From contig CAZQAO010000015.1 in the NCBI GenBank assembly GCA_964591225.1, positions 1 to 18,496 of the forward strand: a stretch of 18,496 bases of DNA. The letters run 5' to 3'. The stretch's first letter is position 1. The number at the start of each line of letters is the position of its first letter. The stretch is from MGBC108787 sp964591225 (GTDB lineage: Bacteria > Bacillota_I > Bacilli_A > RF39 > UBA660). Below the pieces are notes generated by a model. The model did no database searches. It saw only the letters and a program-made list of their open reading frames with translations, and was not told the DNA's origin. Made by a program: the position numbers and the translations under genes. This document shows, in pieces, positions 10,418 to 17,586 of the stretch.

Positions 10418-10439
10418 CCTATATTCTATGTAAAAGCAA
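10411..10439 (-). promoter_or_regulatory. possible second (upstream) rRNA promoter
   Basis: TTGCTT (10439-10434), a 17-nt spacer, TAAAAT (10416-10411) on the minus strand. The -10 box coincides with one arm of the outer inverted repeat. Tandem promoters are common for rRNA operons, but this one is weak against consensus. Confidence 0.3.
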
Positions 10440-10440
10440 T

Positions 10441-10470
10441 AAAAAAATGAAAGATTTTTTTCATTTTTAA
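10441..10470 (-). terminator. terminator after the nucleotide phosphatase gene
   Basis: On the minus strand, AAAAATGAAA - AAAATC - TTTCATTTTTTT: a 10-bp A/T-rich stem followed by a T run, about 16 nt past the stop codon. It separates the upstream gene run from the rRNA promoter region. Confidence 0.7.
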
Positions 10471-10485
10471 CTTAAAAATTATTTT

Positions 10486-11025
10486 TTAAACTTTACTCTT
10501 CTTAAGAGCAATATATTTTTGATAATAATCATTAATTTTTTCTTTTTGAAATGGTTCTTGTTTAGCTTTTACTAAGGCAATTAAATCATGCAATTCTGAA
10601 TTAATAATTTGATCTAATTCATCACTATAATGCATTGTTTTCTTGTGATGACGATATTCGCCGCGATCGAGGACGTGATAACCACCATCAGGAAAAACTC
10701 GTAAATCTAAATCATAATCAATATATTTAATAATATGATTATCGATTAAATAAGGAGAAGCTAAATTACAATAATAAAATAAACCCTGTGGTTTTAGCTG
10801 GGCAATAATATTAAACCATCTCTTTTTATAAAAAATTAATATAGCTACTTCATTCGTCCGATAACTCTTCCCATCATGTTCCGTAATCTTACTTTTATCA
10901 TTGGCACACACTAATCTTTCTTCCGTATTTTCTAAAACAATAGCATCTTCACTCACTTGATGTAATACTCCATTATGTTTATAACAATGGATTAAAAGGC
11001 AATCACCCACTTTTATATCATCCAT
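10486..11025 (-). CDS. ntdP: UPF0374/DUF402 nucleoside tri-/diphosphate phosphatase
   Basis: A 179-residue cytoplasmic protein matching the Bacilli-type family whose Staphylococcus aureus member (Ntdp) hydrolyses nucleoside tri- and diphosphates with a divalent metal. Family signatures: AILIFYKKRWFNIIAQLK (61-78), LFYYCNLASP (82-91), then YIDYDLDLRVFPDGG (101-115) with the acidic metal-site residues, DRGEY (120-124) and a following HHKKTMHYS. The length is normal for the family. AGAGGG stands 4 nt before the ATG. It begins 12 nt after the protease gene, so the two are probably co-transcribed, and it ends in a good terminator. The physiological substrate is unproven. Confidence 0.9.
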   Translation of the reverse strand: MDDIKVGDCLLIHCYKHNGVLHQVSEDAIVLENTEERLVCANDKSKITEHDGKSYRTNEVAILIFYKKRWFNIIAQLKPQGLFYYCNLASPYLIDNHIIKYIDYDLDLRVFPDGGYHVLDRGEYRHHKKTMHYSDELDQIINSELHDLIALVKAKQEPFQKEKINDYYQKYIALKKSKV

Positions 11026-11037
11026 ATGTCCCTCTTT

Positions 11038-12207
11038 TTATGCTGACGTTACTACTTCAATGGCTTTAGCTAATTGACTATCTTCTGTGCTACTTGTATC
11101 ATTTTGGACTTCATAATCCGGAGTAATGCCCTCTTCATCAATACAAGTACCACTTGGAGTCAACCAACGAGCCGAAGTATATTTAACCATACTGCCATTA
11201 TCTAGTGTTCTTGTTTGTTGAACTTTACCTTTACCATACGTTACTGTTCCAACTGTCGTTACTTTACCATTATCTTTTAAAGCCGCAATTAATACTTCCG
11301 CTGCCGAAGCACTCTTCTCATTCATTAAAATAGCCATTGGATAATCTCTTTTTTCTTCAGTCATATCTCGATATTCTTCAACTTTATCTTTTTCTAATAA
11401 AGAATAAATTAGATTACCCTTTTCTAAGAACATACTGGCTACATCACTAGCAGCTGTTAAATATCCACCCGTATTATCCCGCACATCTAATATTAAAGAA
11501 TTTATTTGCTTAGCTTCTAAATCTTTTAAAGCCGTTTGCATTTGTTCACTTAAAGTATTAGAAAAAGTAGTAATTTTAATATAACCGATATTACCTTCTA
11601 AAACAGAACTTTCTAAAGCGGGAATTAAAATTCGTTTACTTTCTACTGAAAAAGTATATTGTTCATTATCTCTTTCCACTACTAATTCGACCATACTACC
11701 TATTTCGGTATCAGTAATAATAGCAGCAATTTCTTTAGAAGTTAGGGAAGAAGCATCTTGTTGATTAATTTTAATAATTTTGTCCCCCAGTTGTAAGCCT
11801 GAAGCAGCAGCAGAACCTCCCGGAGTAAAATCAACTATTTCATTATCACTATTTAAAGAAAGACCAATACCTCGATATTCCCCTAATAACTTATTAGCTA
11901 AATCATCAGTATCTTCTTTAGACATATAAGTAGAATAATCTTCATTTAAATAACTAAACATAGCATTAATGGCGGTATTTAAAAGTTCATCTTTATCAAC
12001 ATCTTCATAATATTCATCAATTAAAGAAGCATATACTGTTAAAAATTGATGTAATGATTCATCTTCTTTTAAATCCATATACGTTATATTTTTAGTTAAT
12101 TTATTTTGATTATAAACTATTAATCCGGTCGTAATACTAGTAATAAACGCTGTCAAAACAATAACGACAATAGTTTCTTTTAAATTAAAACCTTTAGTTG
12201 TTTTCAT
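11038..12207 (-). CDS. S41-family C-terminal processing protease (CtpA/CtpB type)
   Basis: A membrane-anchored serine protease with a Ser-Lys dyad, which cleaves extracytoplasmic proteins near their C-termini. From the chosen start it has 389 residues. One N-terminal transmembrane segment spans about 12-32. It is followed by a helical cap, a PDZ domain around 105-190 (YRGIGLSL, GGSAAASGLQLGDKI), and the protease core with LILDVRDNTGG (238-248). The catalytic motif KSASAAE carries Ser301 and TYGKGKVQQ carries Lys326, the 25-residue spacing of the family. The ATG at 12207 is preferred over an in-frame GTG at 12216, because the GTG is part of the ribosome binding site AGAAGGTG. In sporulating relatives CtpB activates sigma-K, but nothing here points to sporulation. 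ntdP follows 12 nt downstream. Confidence 0.93.
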   Translation of the reverse strand: MKTTKGFNLKETIVVIVLTAFITSITTGLIVYNQNKLTKNITYMDLKEDESLHQFLTVYASLIDEYYEDVDKDELLNTAINAMFSYLNEDYSTYMSKEDTDDLANKLLGEYRGIGLSLNSDNEIVDFTPGGSAAASGLQLGDKIIKINQQDASSLTSKEIAAIITDTEIGSMVELVVERDNEQYTFSVESKRILIPALESSVLEGNIGYIKITTFSNTLSEQMQTALKDLEAKQINSLILDVRDNTGGYLTAASDVASMFLEKGNLIYSLLEKDKVEEYRDMTEEKRDYPMAILMNEKSASAAEVLIAALKDNGKVTTVGTVTYGKGKVQQTRTLDNGSMVKYTSARWLTPSGTCIDEEGITPDYEVQNDTSSTEDSQLAKAIEVVTSA

Positions 12208-12247
12208 AAAAAACACCTTCTACTTTAATATAGTAACATATTAGGTT

Positions 12248-12294
12248 AAAAAAAAGAAGAATTAACTTTTTTTCACAGCTAATTCTTTTTTAAT
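12248..12294 (-). terminator. terminator at the end of the thioredoxin-fold-like gene
   Basis: On the minus strand, AGAATTA and TAATTCT pair around a 15-nt loop and are followed by TCTTTTTTTT. The hairpin contains the TAA stop of the preceding gene. ctpA would then need its own promoter or read-through. Confidence 0.55.
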
Positions 12295-12786
12295 TGCCTC
12301 AATATCAGTTAGAAATTTAGTTACTTTTTGATCTTTTACTTTTAATAAGGTAACTTCTCCTAATTTTAACTTATCTAATGATTCAAAAGAAGTAGAACCT
12401 TTACCATCACTAGCAACATATTTTTGATTTAAAGAGTTTTCTAAATCGACAAAGTAAACTTTTAATGGTTCAGTATCGCCACTAGTATATAAAGAAACAA
12501 TGGTATTATAGTAATTAATATTATTACTTTCACTACTAAAAGCCATTACATAATATTCATTTTCAGGACGATTAAGCATGGTACCTACGATGGCTGTTTG
12601 GTCATTAATTGTACCGGTTTGATAATTAGTATCTTCTTTTTTATTAAATAAATCCTTGGTAATAAAAGCTCTAGTAAAAAAATAAATTCCGACTACTACT
12701 AGAACTAATCCTAGTACCACTAATATATACTTTTTAAATTCTTTTTGTTCTTCTGTTTCAATCTTTACTTTCTTTTCTTTTTTCAT
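12262..12786 (-). CDS. membrane-anchored protein, thioredoxin-fold-like, no cysteines
   Basis: I do not recognise a named family. The 174 residues have a charged cytoplasmic N-terminus, one transmembrane segment (20-38) and an extracytoplasmic domain. The order of secondary elements suggests a thioredoxin-like fold: strand EYYVMAFSS, helix NYYNTIVSLY, strand PLKVYFVDLE, then KLKLGEVTLLKVKDQKV, where TLLKVKDQKV resembles the PTLLVFKNGK strand pair, then a C-terminal helix. The place where thioredoxins carry CxxC reads SSES, and the protein has no cysteine at all. If the fold is right, it would be a non-redox, perhaps protein-binding or chaperone-like, relative. It has its own promoter, starts 50 bp after eno, and is followed by a terminator and ctpA. 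The fold is an inference. Confidence 0.7.
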   Translation of the reverse strand: MKKEKKVKIETEEQKEFKKYILVVLGLVLVVVGIYFFTRAFITKDLFNKKEDTNYQTGTINDQTAIVGTMLNRPENEYYVMAFSSESNNINYYNTIVSLYTSGDTEPLKVYFVDLENSLNQKYVASDGKGSTSFESLDKLKLGEVTLLKVKDQKVTKFLTDIEAIKKELAVKKS

Positions 12787-12803
12787 CTTGCTTCACCAAC
12801 CTC

Positions 12804-12833
12804 ATTATAACACAGGAGCAAAAATAAAAACAA
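12804..12833 (-). promoter_or_regulatory. promoter before the thioredoxin-fold-like gene
   Basis: Minus strand TGTTATAAT (extended -10 with TATAAT at 12809-12804) and TTGTTT 18 nt upstream. The region lies between the eno stop and the ATG at 12786. Confidence 0.45.
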
Positions 12834-12836
12834 TGC

Positions 12837-14084
12837 CTAAACACTGTTTCTCTTTTTCATTAAATCCTCTTCAATCTTTAATAATCGATTGTATTTACAA
12901 ATTCTTTCCCCCCGACAAATAGATCCCGTTTTAATAAAAGGAATATTTAAACCGACTGCAAAATCAGCAATAAAAGTATCTAACGTTTCTCCACTTCTAT
13001 GGGAGATAATCATTTTATAATTACACTTTCTCGCCATTACCACGGTCTTAACCATTTCCGAAATAGTTCCAATTTGATTAGCTTTCAAAAGAATAGCATT
13101 ACCACTATGATTTTTATAAGCAGCTTCTAAGTATTTAGCATTCGTAACAAAATAATCATCCCCAACTAACATGACTTTATCACCAATATATTTAGTTAAT
13201 AAGGTTAAACTTTCAAAATCACTTTCATAAAAAGGATCTTCAATACTAATAATGGGATATTTTTTGACTAACATGACATAATACTTAATTAACTCATCTC
13301 TAGTTAAATCTTTGTTATCTAAATGATAAGTATTATTATTTTTATTATAAATTTCACTAGCAGCAATATCTAAAGCAATAAATACATCTTTGCCAGGAAC
13401 ATAATTACTTTCTTTGATAGCTTTAATAATTAAATCTATAGCTAAACTATTATAGGCAAGATCAGGAGCAAAACCACCTTCATCACCCACAGAGGTACTT
13501 AAATTTTGTTCTTTTAAAATTTGTTTTAACGTCATAAATATTTCCGAAATACAACGAACTTTTTCTTTAAACGTTTTCATAACAGGTACGATCATAAATT
13601 CTTGAATATCTAAATTATTAGCAGCATGAACGCCCCCATTAATAATATTAACAAAGGGAATTGGTAAAGTAACTCGCCCATTGGAAATATATTCATATAA
13701 TTCTTGATGATTACTTTTAGCTAAGGCTTTCGTTGTAGCTAAAGATACCGCCAAAATGGCATTAGCACCTAAATTAGATTTATTATAAGTACCATCTAAA
13801 GAAATTAAGATTTTATCAATCTCAGCTTGATTTAATTCTTTGCCAATTAAAACTGGGCGAATAATATAATTAATATTTTGAACAGCTTGTAAAACTCCTT
13901 TACCATGGTAACGTTTTGGATCATTATCCCGTAACTCTAAAGCTTCCCTAGAACCGGTCGAAGCCCCACTAGGAACAGAAGCCGTAACCACTTCTAAAGT
14001 ATCTAACGTCAAATCAACTTCAACTGTGGGATTTCCTCTTGAATCTATAATTTCTCTAGCAAAAAGATCTTTTATTTTTGCCAT
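12837..14084 (-). CDS. eno: enolase, divergent
   Basis: Interconverts 2-phosphoglycerate and phosphoenolpyruvate in glycolysis. It has 415 residues, a little shorter than the usual 425-435, because the C-terminal tail after the last helix is replaced by KKRNSV. The key residues are in place: Ser39 loop (PSGASTG), His153 (GGVHAANN), Glu162, Glu202 (VGDEGGFAP), metal ligands Asp239, Glu282 and Asp309, catalytic Lys334, SHRSGE (361-366) and Lys385. Several usually conserved stretches differ: IEDPFYESDF for IEDGLDENDW, GDDYF for GDDLF, GETLDTF for GETEDAT, and SICRGERICKYN for APSRSERVAKYN. It stands apart from other glycolytic genes with its own promoter. The ribosome binding site is AAGGTGG, 4 nt from the ATG. 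It may be the only enolase or a paralogue. Confidence 0.95.
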   Translation of the reverse strand: MAKIKDLFAREIIDSRGNPTVEVDLTLDTLEVVTASVPSGASTGSREALELRDNDPKRYHGKGVLQAVQNINYIIRPVLIGKELNQAEIDKILISLDGTYNKSNLGANAILAVSLATTKALAKSNHQELYEYISNGRVTLPIPFVNIINGGVHAANNLDIQEFMIVPVMKTFKEKVRCISEIFMTLKQILKEQNLSTSVGDEGGFAPDLAYNSLAIDLIIKAIKESNYVPGKDVFIALDIAASEIYNKNNNTYHLDNKDLTRDELIKYYVMLVKKYPIISIEDPFYESDFESLTLLTKYIGDKVMLVGDDYFVTNAKYLEAAYKNHSGNAILLKANQIGTISEMVKTVVMARKCNYKMIISHRSGETLDTFIADFAVGLNIPFIKTGSICRGERICKYNRLLKIEEDLMKKRNSV

Positions 14085-14108
14085 AATCCACCTTCTTATT
14101 CTATCAAT

Positions 14109-14137
14109 AGTATAACCAAATATAATTCAATTAGCAA
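14109..14137 (-). promoter_or_regulatory. promoter of eno
   Basis: TTGCTA (14137-14132), a 17-nt spacer, TATACT (14114-14109) on the minus strand. An inverted repeat with AATTCA and TGAATT arms (14126-14143 region) overlaps the -35 box and could be an operator or the end of the upstream transcript. Confidence 0.5.
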
Positions 14138-14157
14138 TGAATTACCTGGTTAATAAG

Positions 14158-14721
14158 TTATTTCCATAACTTGGCAATTTGTTTAGTTCGATTTTTTAAA
14201 AGGATTAAAGTATTCAATTCGATAATTGTATAAAATAAGATAAATAACCCTACTGTTCTTGTAATAACTATCATATAGAAAGGATTAATAAATAGTAACA
14301 CACCCATAAAGACAAATAATAAACTAGAAGCTAAAAATATTTTATGATAAGACTCATTAGCTTTTTTAAATAAGATAAATTGGATAAACTTACCTATAGC
14401 TTCAATAATTATAAATATTCCTAAACCAATATTTAAAATATTAGTTAAATGGAATAAATTAAGTAGCATAAATACTCCTAAAAGACATTCCAAAATACCA
14501 ATATACAAATTATATTTAAATAATGGTGTTGTTTCTTTATCTAGAGATAAATACACTTGCAATCCCGCATTGATAAGAAAAAATACTCCCAATAAAATTC
14601 GCGTTAAATTATTAGTAATATCACTCTTTAACACCAAAACAACTCCGAAGATTAAAAATAAAAGAGCATACCCCATTTGTAATAAAAGTTTTTTATTTAA
14701 CTTACTTTCAACTTTTTTCAT
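14158..14721 (-). CDS. DUF308 (HdeD-like) multi-pass membrane protein
   Basis: A 187-residue, very hydrophobic protein with six predicted transmembrane segments, about 12-32, 38-58, 70-90, 93-116, 125-145 and 150-173. They fall as three helix pairs, the internal-repeat layout of the HdeD/DUF308 family. Within repeats, the pattern of a Gly-containing helix followed by a turn and a second helix (LLGVFFLINAGLQV, IGLGIFIIIEAIGKFI, TVGLFILFYTIIEL) is typical. In enterobacteria HdeD has been linked to acid resistance; in Gram-positives the role is unknown. It has its own extended -10 promoter and GAGG 9 nt before the ATG. Both neighbours have separate promoters, so it may be monocistronic. Confidence 0.8.
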   Translation of the reverse strand: MKKVESKLNKKLLLQMGYALLFLIFGVVLVLKSDITNNLTRILLGVFFLINAGLQVYLSLDKETTPLFKYNLYIGILECLLGVFMLLNLFHLTNILNIGLGIFIIIEAIGKFIQFILFKKANESYHKIFLASSLLFVFMGVLLFINPFYMIVITRTVGLFILFYTIIELNTLILLKNRTKQIAKLWK

Positions 14722-14741
14722 TTACATCATCCTCTAAGGAT

Positions 14742-14750
14742 AGTATAGCA
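14742..14750 (-). promoter_or_regulatory. extended -10 promoter of the DUF308 gene
   Basis: TGCTATACT on the minus strand (14750-14742), with a TGn extension. No convincing -35 hexamer is seen, which is usual for extended -10 promoters. Confidence 0.45.
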
Positions 14751-14769
14751 TAAAGAATGATAAATTCAT

Positions 14770-14803
14770 ATAAAAAGAATAGAAAATTTTAAATCTATCC
14801 TTT
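14770..14803 (-). terminator. terminator of the LolA-like lipoprotein gene
   Basis: Minus strand AAAGGATAGA and TCTATTCTTT pair over 10 bp with one G-U pair and a 10-nt loop, followed by a T-rich run. The upstream arm overlaps the last codons and stop of the gene. Confidence 0.7.
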
Positions 14804-15857
14804 ATTTTTCAATTTGAGCATTAGTTACAATATCCGCATTGGTAAGGGAAGTAGCTATAGCTATTAATTCTTCACTTGTTAAATCTTCACCAGCTAAGTA
14901 ATACTCCATATCATTGGTAGTCCAAGTAACTGAATTAGCTTGTAAAGCCGCTACCGAATCATTTAAGAAAGTAGGATCTCCATATACGGGAATTATTTCA
15001 AATTCATTGGCAAGAGAGGCTTTTTCCTCTACTAAGACAAAACTTTTATTACCACTATAAGTTAATATTACCCGATCACCATCTTCCGTATCTAAAACAT
15101 CTTTACTGGTTAAATAAGTTTCACTAGGAATATAAAGAGGATAGATTATGTCTTCGATGGCACCACTTTCTTCGGCACTCTTATCTTCACAAGTACTATT
15201 TTCACACTCTTGATCATCAGTAGTTTGACAACAATTTTCATCTACTAAATCATCTAATTTAAAATCATCTTTATCTAAGCCCGCTTTTAAATCTAAAGAC
15301 TTAATTTCAACTTTTATCTTCACCATATCTTCACTAGTATATACTTCCACTTTTTGGAGATTTATATCTTTATCAAAATAAATCTTTTCATAAGATAATT
15401 CACTATTATTAGGATAATTAACACTAGTTTTAATAATATATTGGTCTTTAGTTTCTTCAATAGTACTATTGCTATCATTTTTTATATCATGTAATAAAGG
15501 CGTTAATAAATAGGATTGACTAGAATTATTCGGCCATTCACTTTGAAATTTAAAGCTTTTATTTAAACTGGGAGTAACGACATACACACCATCAGCATTC
15601 TTTAAAATAACTTGTTCATGATTATTAGTTTGATTAATTAATCTTACTTTATAGTAATCATCTTTTAAATAAGAGGCTTCAACGGAATATACATATGTAT
15701 CATCATTATTTATAATCTCCATTGAACCCTTTAATAAATATGATTTTGATTTAGTTACTTTGTTTTCAAATTCACTTTTAACTTGATTAACATCCACTTT
15801 TCCACAACCACATGTTAATAATAAGACGAGAAAAGCTAAAATACCTATTTTTTTCAC
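14802..15857 (-). CDS. lipoprotein with LolA/GerS-like and DUF4367-like domains
   Basis: A 351-residue predicted surface lipoprotein. The signal segment (1-17) ends in LLTCGCGK; Cys18 with Gly at -1 is the likely lipidation site, although Thr at -3 is not ideal. Residues 20-205 have the beta-rich pattern of LolA-like proteins (repeated strands such as YLLKGSMEII, YYKVRLINQ, GVYVVTPSLNKSF, KVEVYTSEDM). These are related to the Gram-positive GerS/LolA-type lipoproteins. A linker around 208-231 is rich in Cys and acidic residues (CC, C and C within about 16 residues). The C-terminal part ends in VTWTTNDMEYYLAG...LTSEELIAIATSL, which resembles DUF4367. The start is GTG at 15857; AAAAGGAA lies about 11 nt upstream, a long spacing, so the start is less certain. 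Function unknown. Confidence 0.75.
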   Translation of the reverse strand: MKKIGILAFLVLLLTCGCGKVDVNQVKSEFENKVTKSKSYLLKGSMEIINNDDTYVYSVEASYLKDDYYKVRLINQTNNHEQVILKNADGVYVVTPSLNKSFKFQSEWPNNSSQSYLLTPLLHDIKNDSNSTIEETKDQYIIKTSVNYPNNSELSYEKIYFDKDINLQKVEVYTSEDMVKIKVEIKSLDLKAGLDKDDFKLDDLVDENCCQTTDDQECENSTCEDKSAEESGAIEDIIYPLYIPSETYLTSKDVLDTEDGDRVILTYSGNKSFVLVEEKASLANEFEIIPVYGDPTFLNDSVAALQANSVTWTTNDMEYYLAGEDLTSEELIAIATSLTNADIVTNAQIEK

Positions 15858-15905
15858 TTAACCACATTCCTTTTCTAGTTTAAATATATTTTTATCCAAT
15901 TAAAA

Positions 15906-15917
15906 TATTCATGAATA
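15906..15917. repeat. 12-bp perfect palindrome between divergent genes
   Basis: TATTCATGAATA in the 105-bp gap between the LolA-like lipoprotein (minus) and DUF378 (plus). A possible shared operator; short and AT-rich, so chance is possible. Clear promoters are not visible on either side. Confidence 0.35.
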
Positions 15918-15962
15918 AACCAAAAATTATTGCTCATAATAAAAATAAAGGTGAGTGATAAA

Positions 15963-16166
15963 ATGGAAACTATACAAAAAATTTGTTTGATATTCACTAT
16001 TATTGGGGCATTAAACTGGGGCCTAATTGGATTTTTTGATTTCAATTTAGTAACTGCTTTATTCCAAGATAGTGCAATTACTAGAATAGTTTATAGTATA
16101 GTTGGATTATGTGGTTTATTTAATATTGGTTTATTATTTAACCATATTACCAAAAATCCAAAATAA
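15963..16166 (+). CDS. DUF378 small membrane protein (YuzA-like)
   Basis: A 67-residue protein with two transmembrane helices, about 5-25 and 40-60. It carries the DUF378 signature IGALNWGLIGFFDFNLV (14-30), then RIVYSIVGLCGLFNI (41-55). Function is unknown for the family. The ATG at 15963 is preferred over an in-frame ATG at 15930, because AAGGTGAG stands 6-7 nt before 15963 and the extra 11 residues are not part of the family. It is the only plus-strand gene in the right half of the window, and it converges on cdaR. Confidence 0.85.
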   Translation: METIQKICLIFTIIGALNWGLIGFFDFNLVTALFQDSAITRIVYSIVGLCGLFNIGLLFNHITKNPK

Positions 16167-16190
16167 AAAGTGCCAGTTTTTGGCATTTTT
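16166..16190. terminator. bidirectional terminator between DUF378 and cdaR
   Basis: AAAAGTGCCA and TGGCATTTTT pair (10 bp, one G-T), with a 5-nt loop (16167-16176 and 16181-16190, A/T tracts outermost). T and A tracts flank it on both sides. It ends both convergent transcripts and abuts the cdaR stop. Confidence 0.75.
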
Positions 16191-17586
16191 ATTTTGCAGT
16201 TATTTTTATTTTTACTTTACTAGTAACAACAAAAGTTACGCGTGGATCATCATTTTCAATTTTTAATTCGACTTCATAATCACCCGCTGTATATCCGGAA
16301 AGATCAACATACGCTGAAATATTCTCTTCCGTAATATTATCAATTACTGATTGAACCCCTTTTACTTGAACAGCTATAGCATTAGCATCCGTTAAATTTA
16401 CTTTTAAGTTATCATCTAAGTTACGATTAGCTATCGAAGTAACATTTAAAGTCTTTTGTTTCTCTTCTCCGAAACTAACAATAATTTTAGCACTTGTTTC
16501 ACTTATATAACGGACTCCACTCGGTTTAGAGACAGTGACATTATAAGTTTTAGAACCACTATTACCGAGTCCAGATACATCAATCGTTACAGGAACACTA
16601 GAAATATTATCAATGACACTCTTTTCCCCATAAATATCGACTGTATGAGAATTAGCACCATCTATTGTAACCGCAGAGATAGATTTTCCTGTTACCAAAT
16701 CACCAGTAGTTAATACTTTAATTGGAACACTAGCTTTATAAGTATCCAAAGTAATACTAGCAGAAATAGAAGATGGCACAATCTCTACATTATCTAATAG
16801 ATTACCATTTTCATCATAAGCTACCAACGGAATATTATCCATTTCATAGGTACCGGCATCAGTATATTCGGGATTATTTAAATCGATTAAGGCTTTTACA
16901 GTAGCAATCTTATCTAAAGCATCTACTGATCCTTTGACTACTACTTCACTTTTAGAAAGTTCTACGTTTTCTACACTTAATTTTTCATTTAATTTATTTT
17001 CATTAAGTAATTCATAAGATATAGATGATAATTTACTAACTTTATTTTTAATAGTTACTGTTACATAGGTAGGATCTAGTTTATATTTTATAGAATCTAC
17101 GGTTTGATTATAAGTTAATTTGACTCGATATGGAGTATCGCTAGGTTGATAATCAGTTAAATCTAAAACTACTTCATGATCTCCTAATTGTTTAGCTAAA
17201 TAAATAGCACTTTTATTACCGGTTAAAATAATATCGACATTATTAACTAAACCTTCAACTACATAAGCTTCTTTATTATATAAAATTGTTACTGGTTGAT
17301 TAGCTATTATCTCAGCTTCATTTTGAACTAAATTAATAACCTGTTTATCGACCAAGAAAAACATTCCTACCGCAAAGATTAAAGAAATATAAAGTAAAAC
17401 ATGAGGTCTATTTAATATTCGCTCAATTTTATTCGAATTATCTTTTAAACGATCAGAAATATTAAAAATAAAACGACTAATAGGAGTAACAATAATTCGA
17501 TCTATCCAACCATAAATCTTTTTGAAAAACGTTAAAACTTTACTAGGTTTTTTAGTTTTCATTTTTTTTACTTTGGTTTTAGTCAT
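16189..17586 (-). CDS. cdaR: YbbR-domain regulator of the c-di-AMP synthase (CdaR)
   Basis: Membrane-anchored regulator that modulates the diadenylate cyclase CdaA. It has 465 residues: a basic cytoplasmic N-terminus (1-61), one transmembrane helix (62-79), then an extracytoplasmic part of tandem YbbR domains, beta-rich repeats of about 80-90 residues. Repeat-like phrases recur, such as VEGLVNNVDIILTGNKSAI, VVVKGSVDALDKIATVKALIDL, VDIYGEKSVIDNISSVPVTIDVSGL and VQVKGVQSVIDNITEENISAYVDLSGY, giving four domains. The N-terminal extension of about 60 residues before the helix is longer than in the usual proteins, where the helix is close to the start. The ATG lies within the last codons of cdaA (8-bp overlap) with GGAGAT upstream, so the two are translationally coupled. 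glmM, the usual third gene, does not follow. Confidence 0.92.
   Translation of the reverse strand: MTKTKVKKMKTKKPSKVLTFFKKIYGWIDRIIVTPISRFIFNISDRLKDNSNKIERILNRPHVLLYISLIFAVGMFFLVDKQVINLVQNEAEIIANQPVTILYNKEAYVVEGLVNNVDIILTGNKSAIYLAKQLGDHEVVLDLTDYQPSDTPYRVKLTYNQTVDSIKYKLDPTYVTVTIKNKVSKLSSISYELLNENKLNEKLSVENVELSKSEVVVKGSVDALDKIATVKALIDLNNPEYTDAGTYEMDNIPLVAYDENGNLLDNVEIVPSSISASITLDTYKASVPIKVLTTGDLVTGKSISAVTIDGANSHTVDIYGEKSVIDNISSVPVTIDVSGLGNSGSKTYNVTVSKPSGVRYISETSAKIIVSFGEEKQKTLNVTSIANRNLDDNLKVNLTDANAIAVQVKGVQSVIDNITEENISAYVDLSGYTAGDYEVELKIENDDPRVTFVVTSKVKIKITAK

Noticed and set aside
16456..16713. 85-codon plus-strand frame
   Set aside because: Antisense to cdaR; composition mirrors the sense gene.
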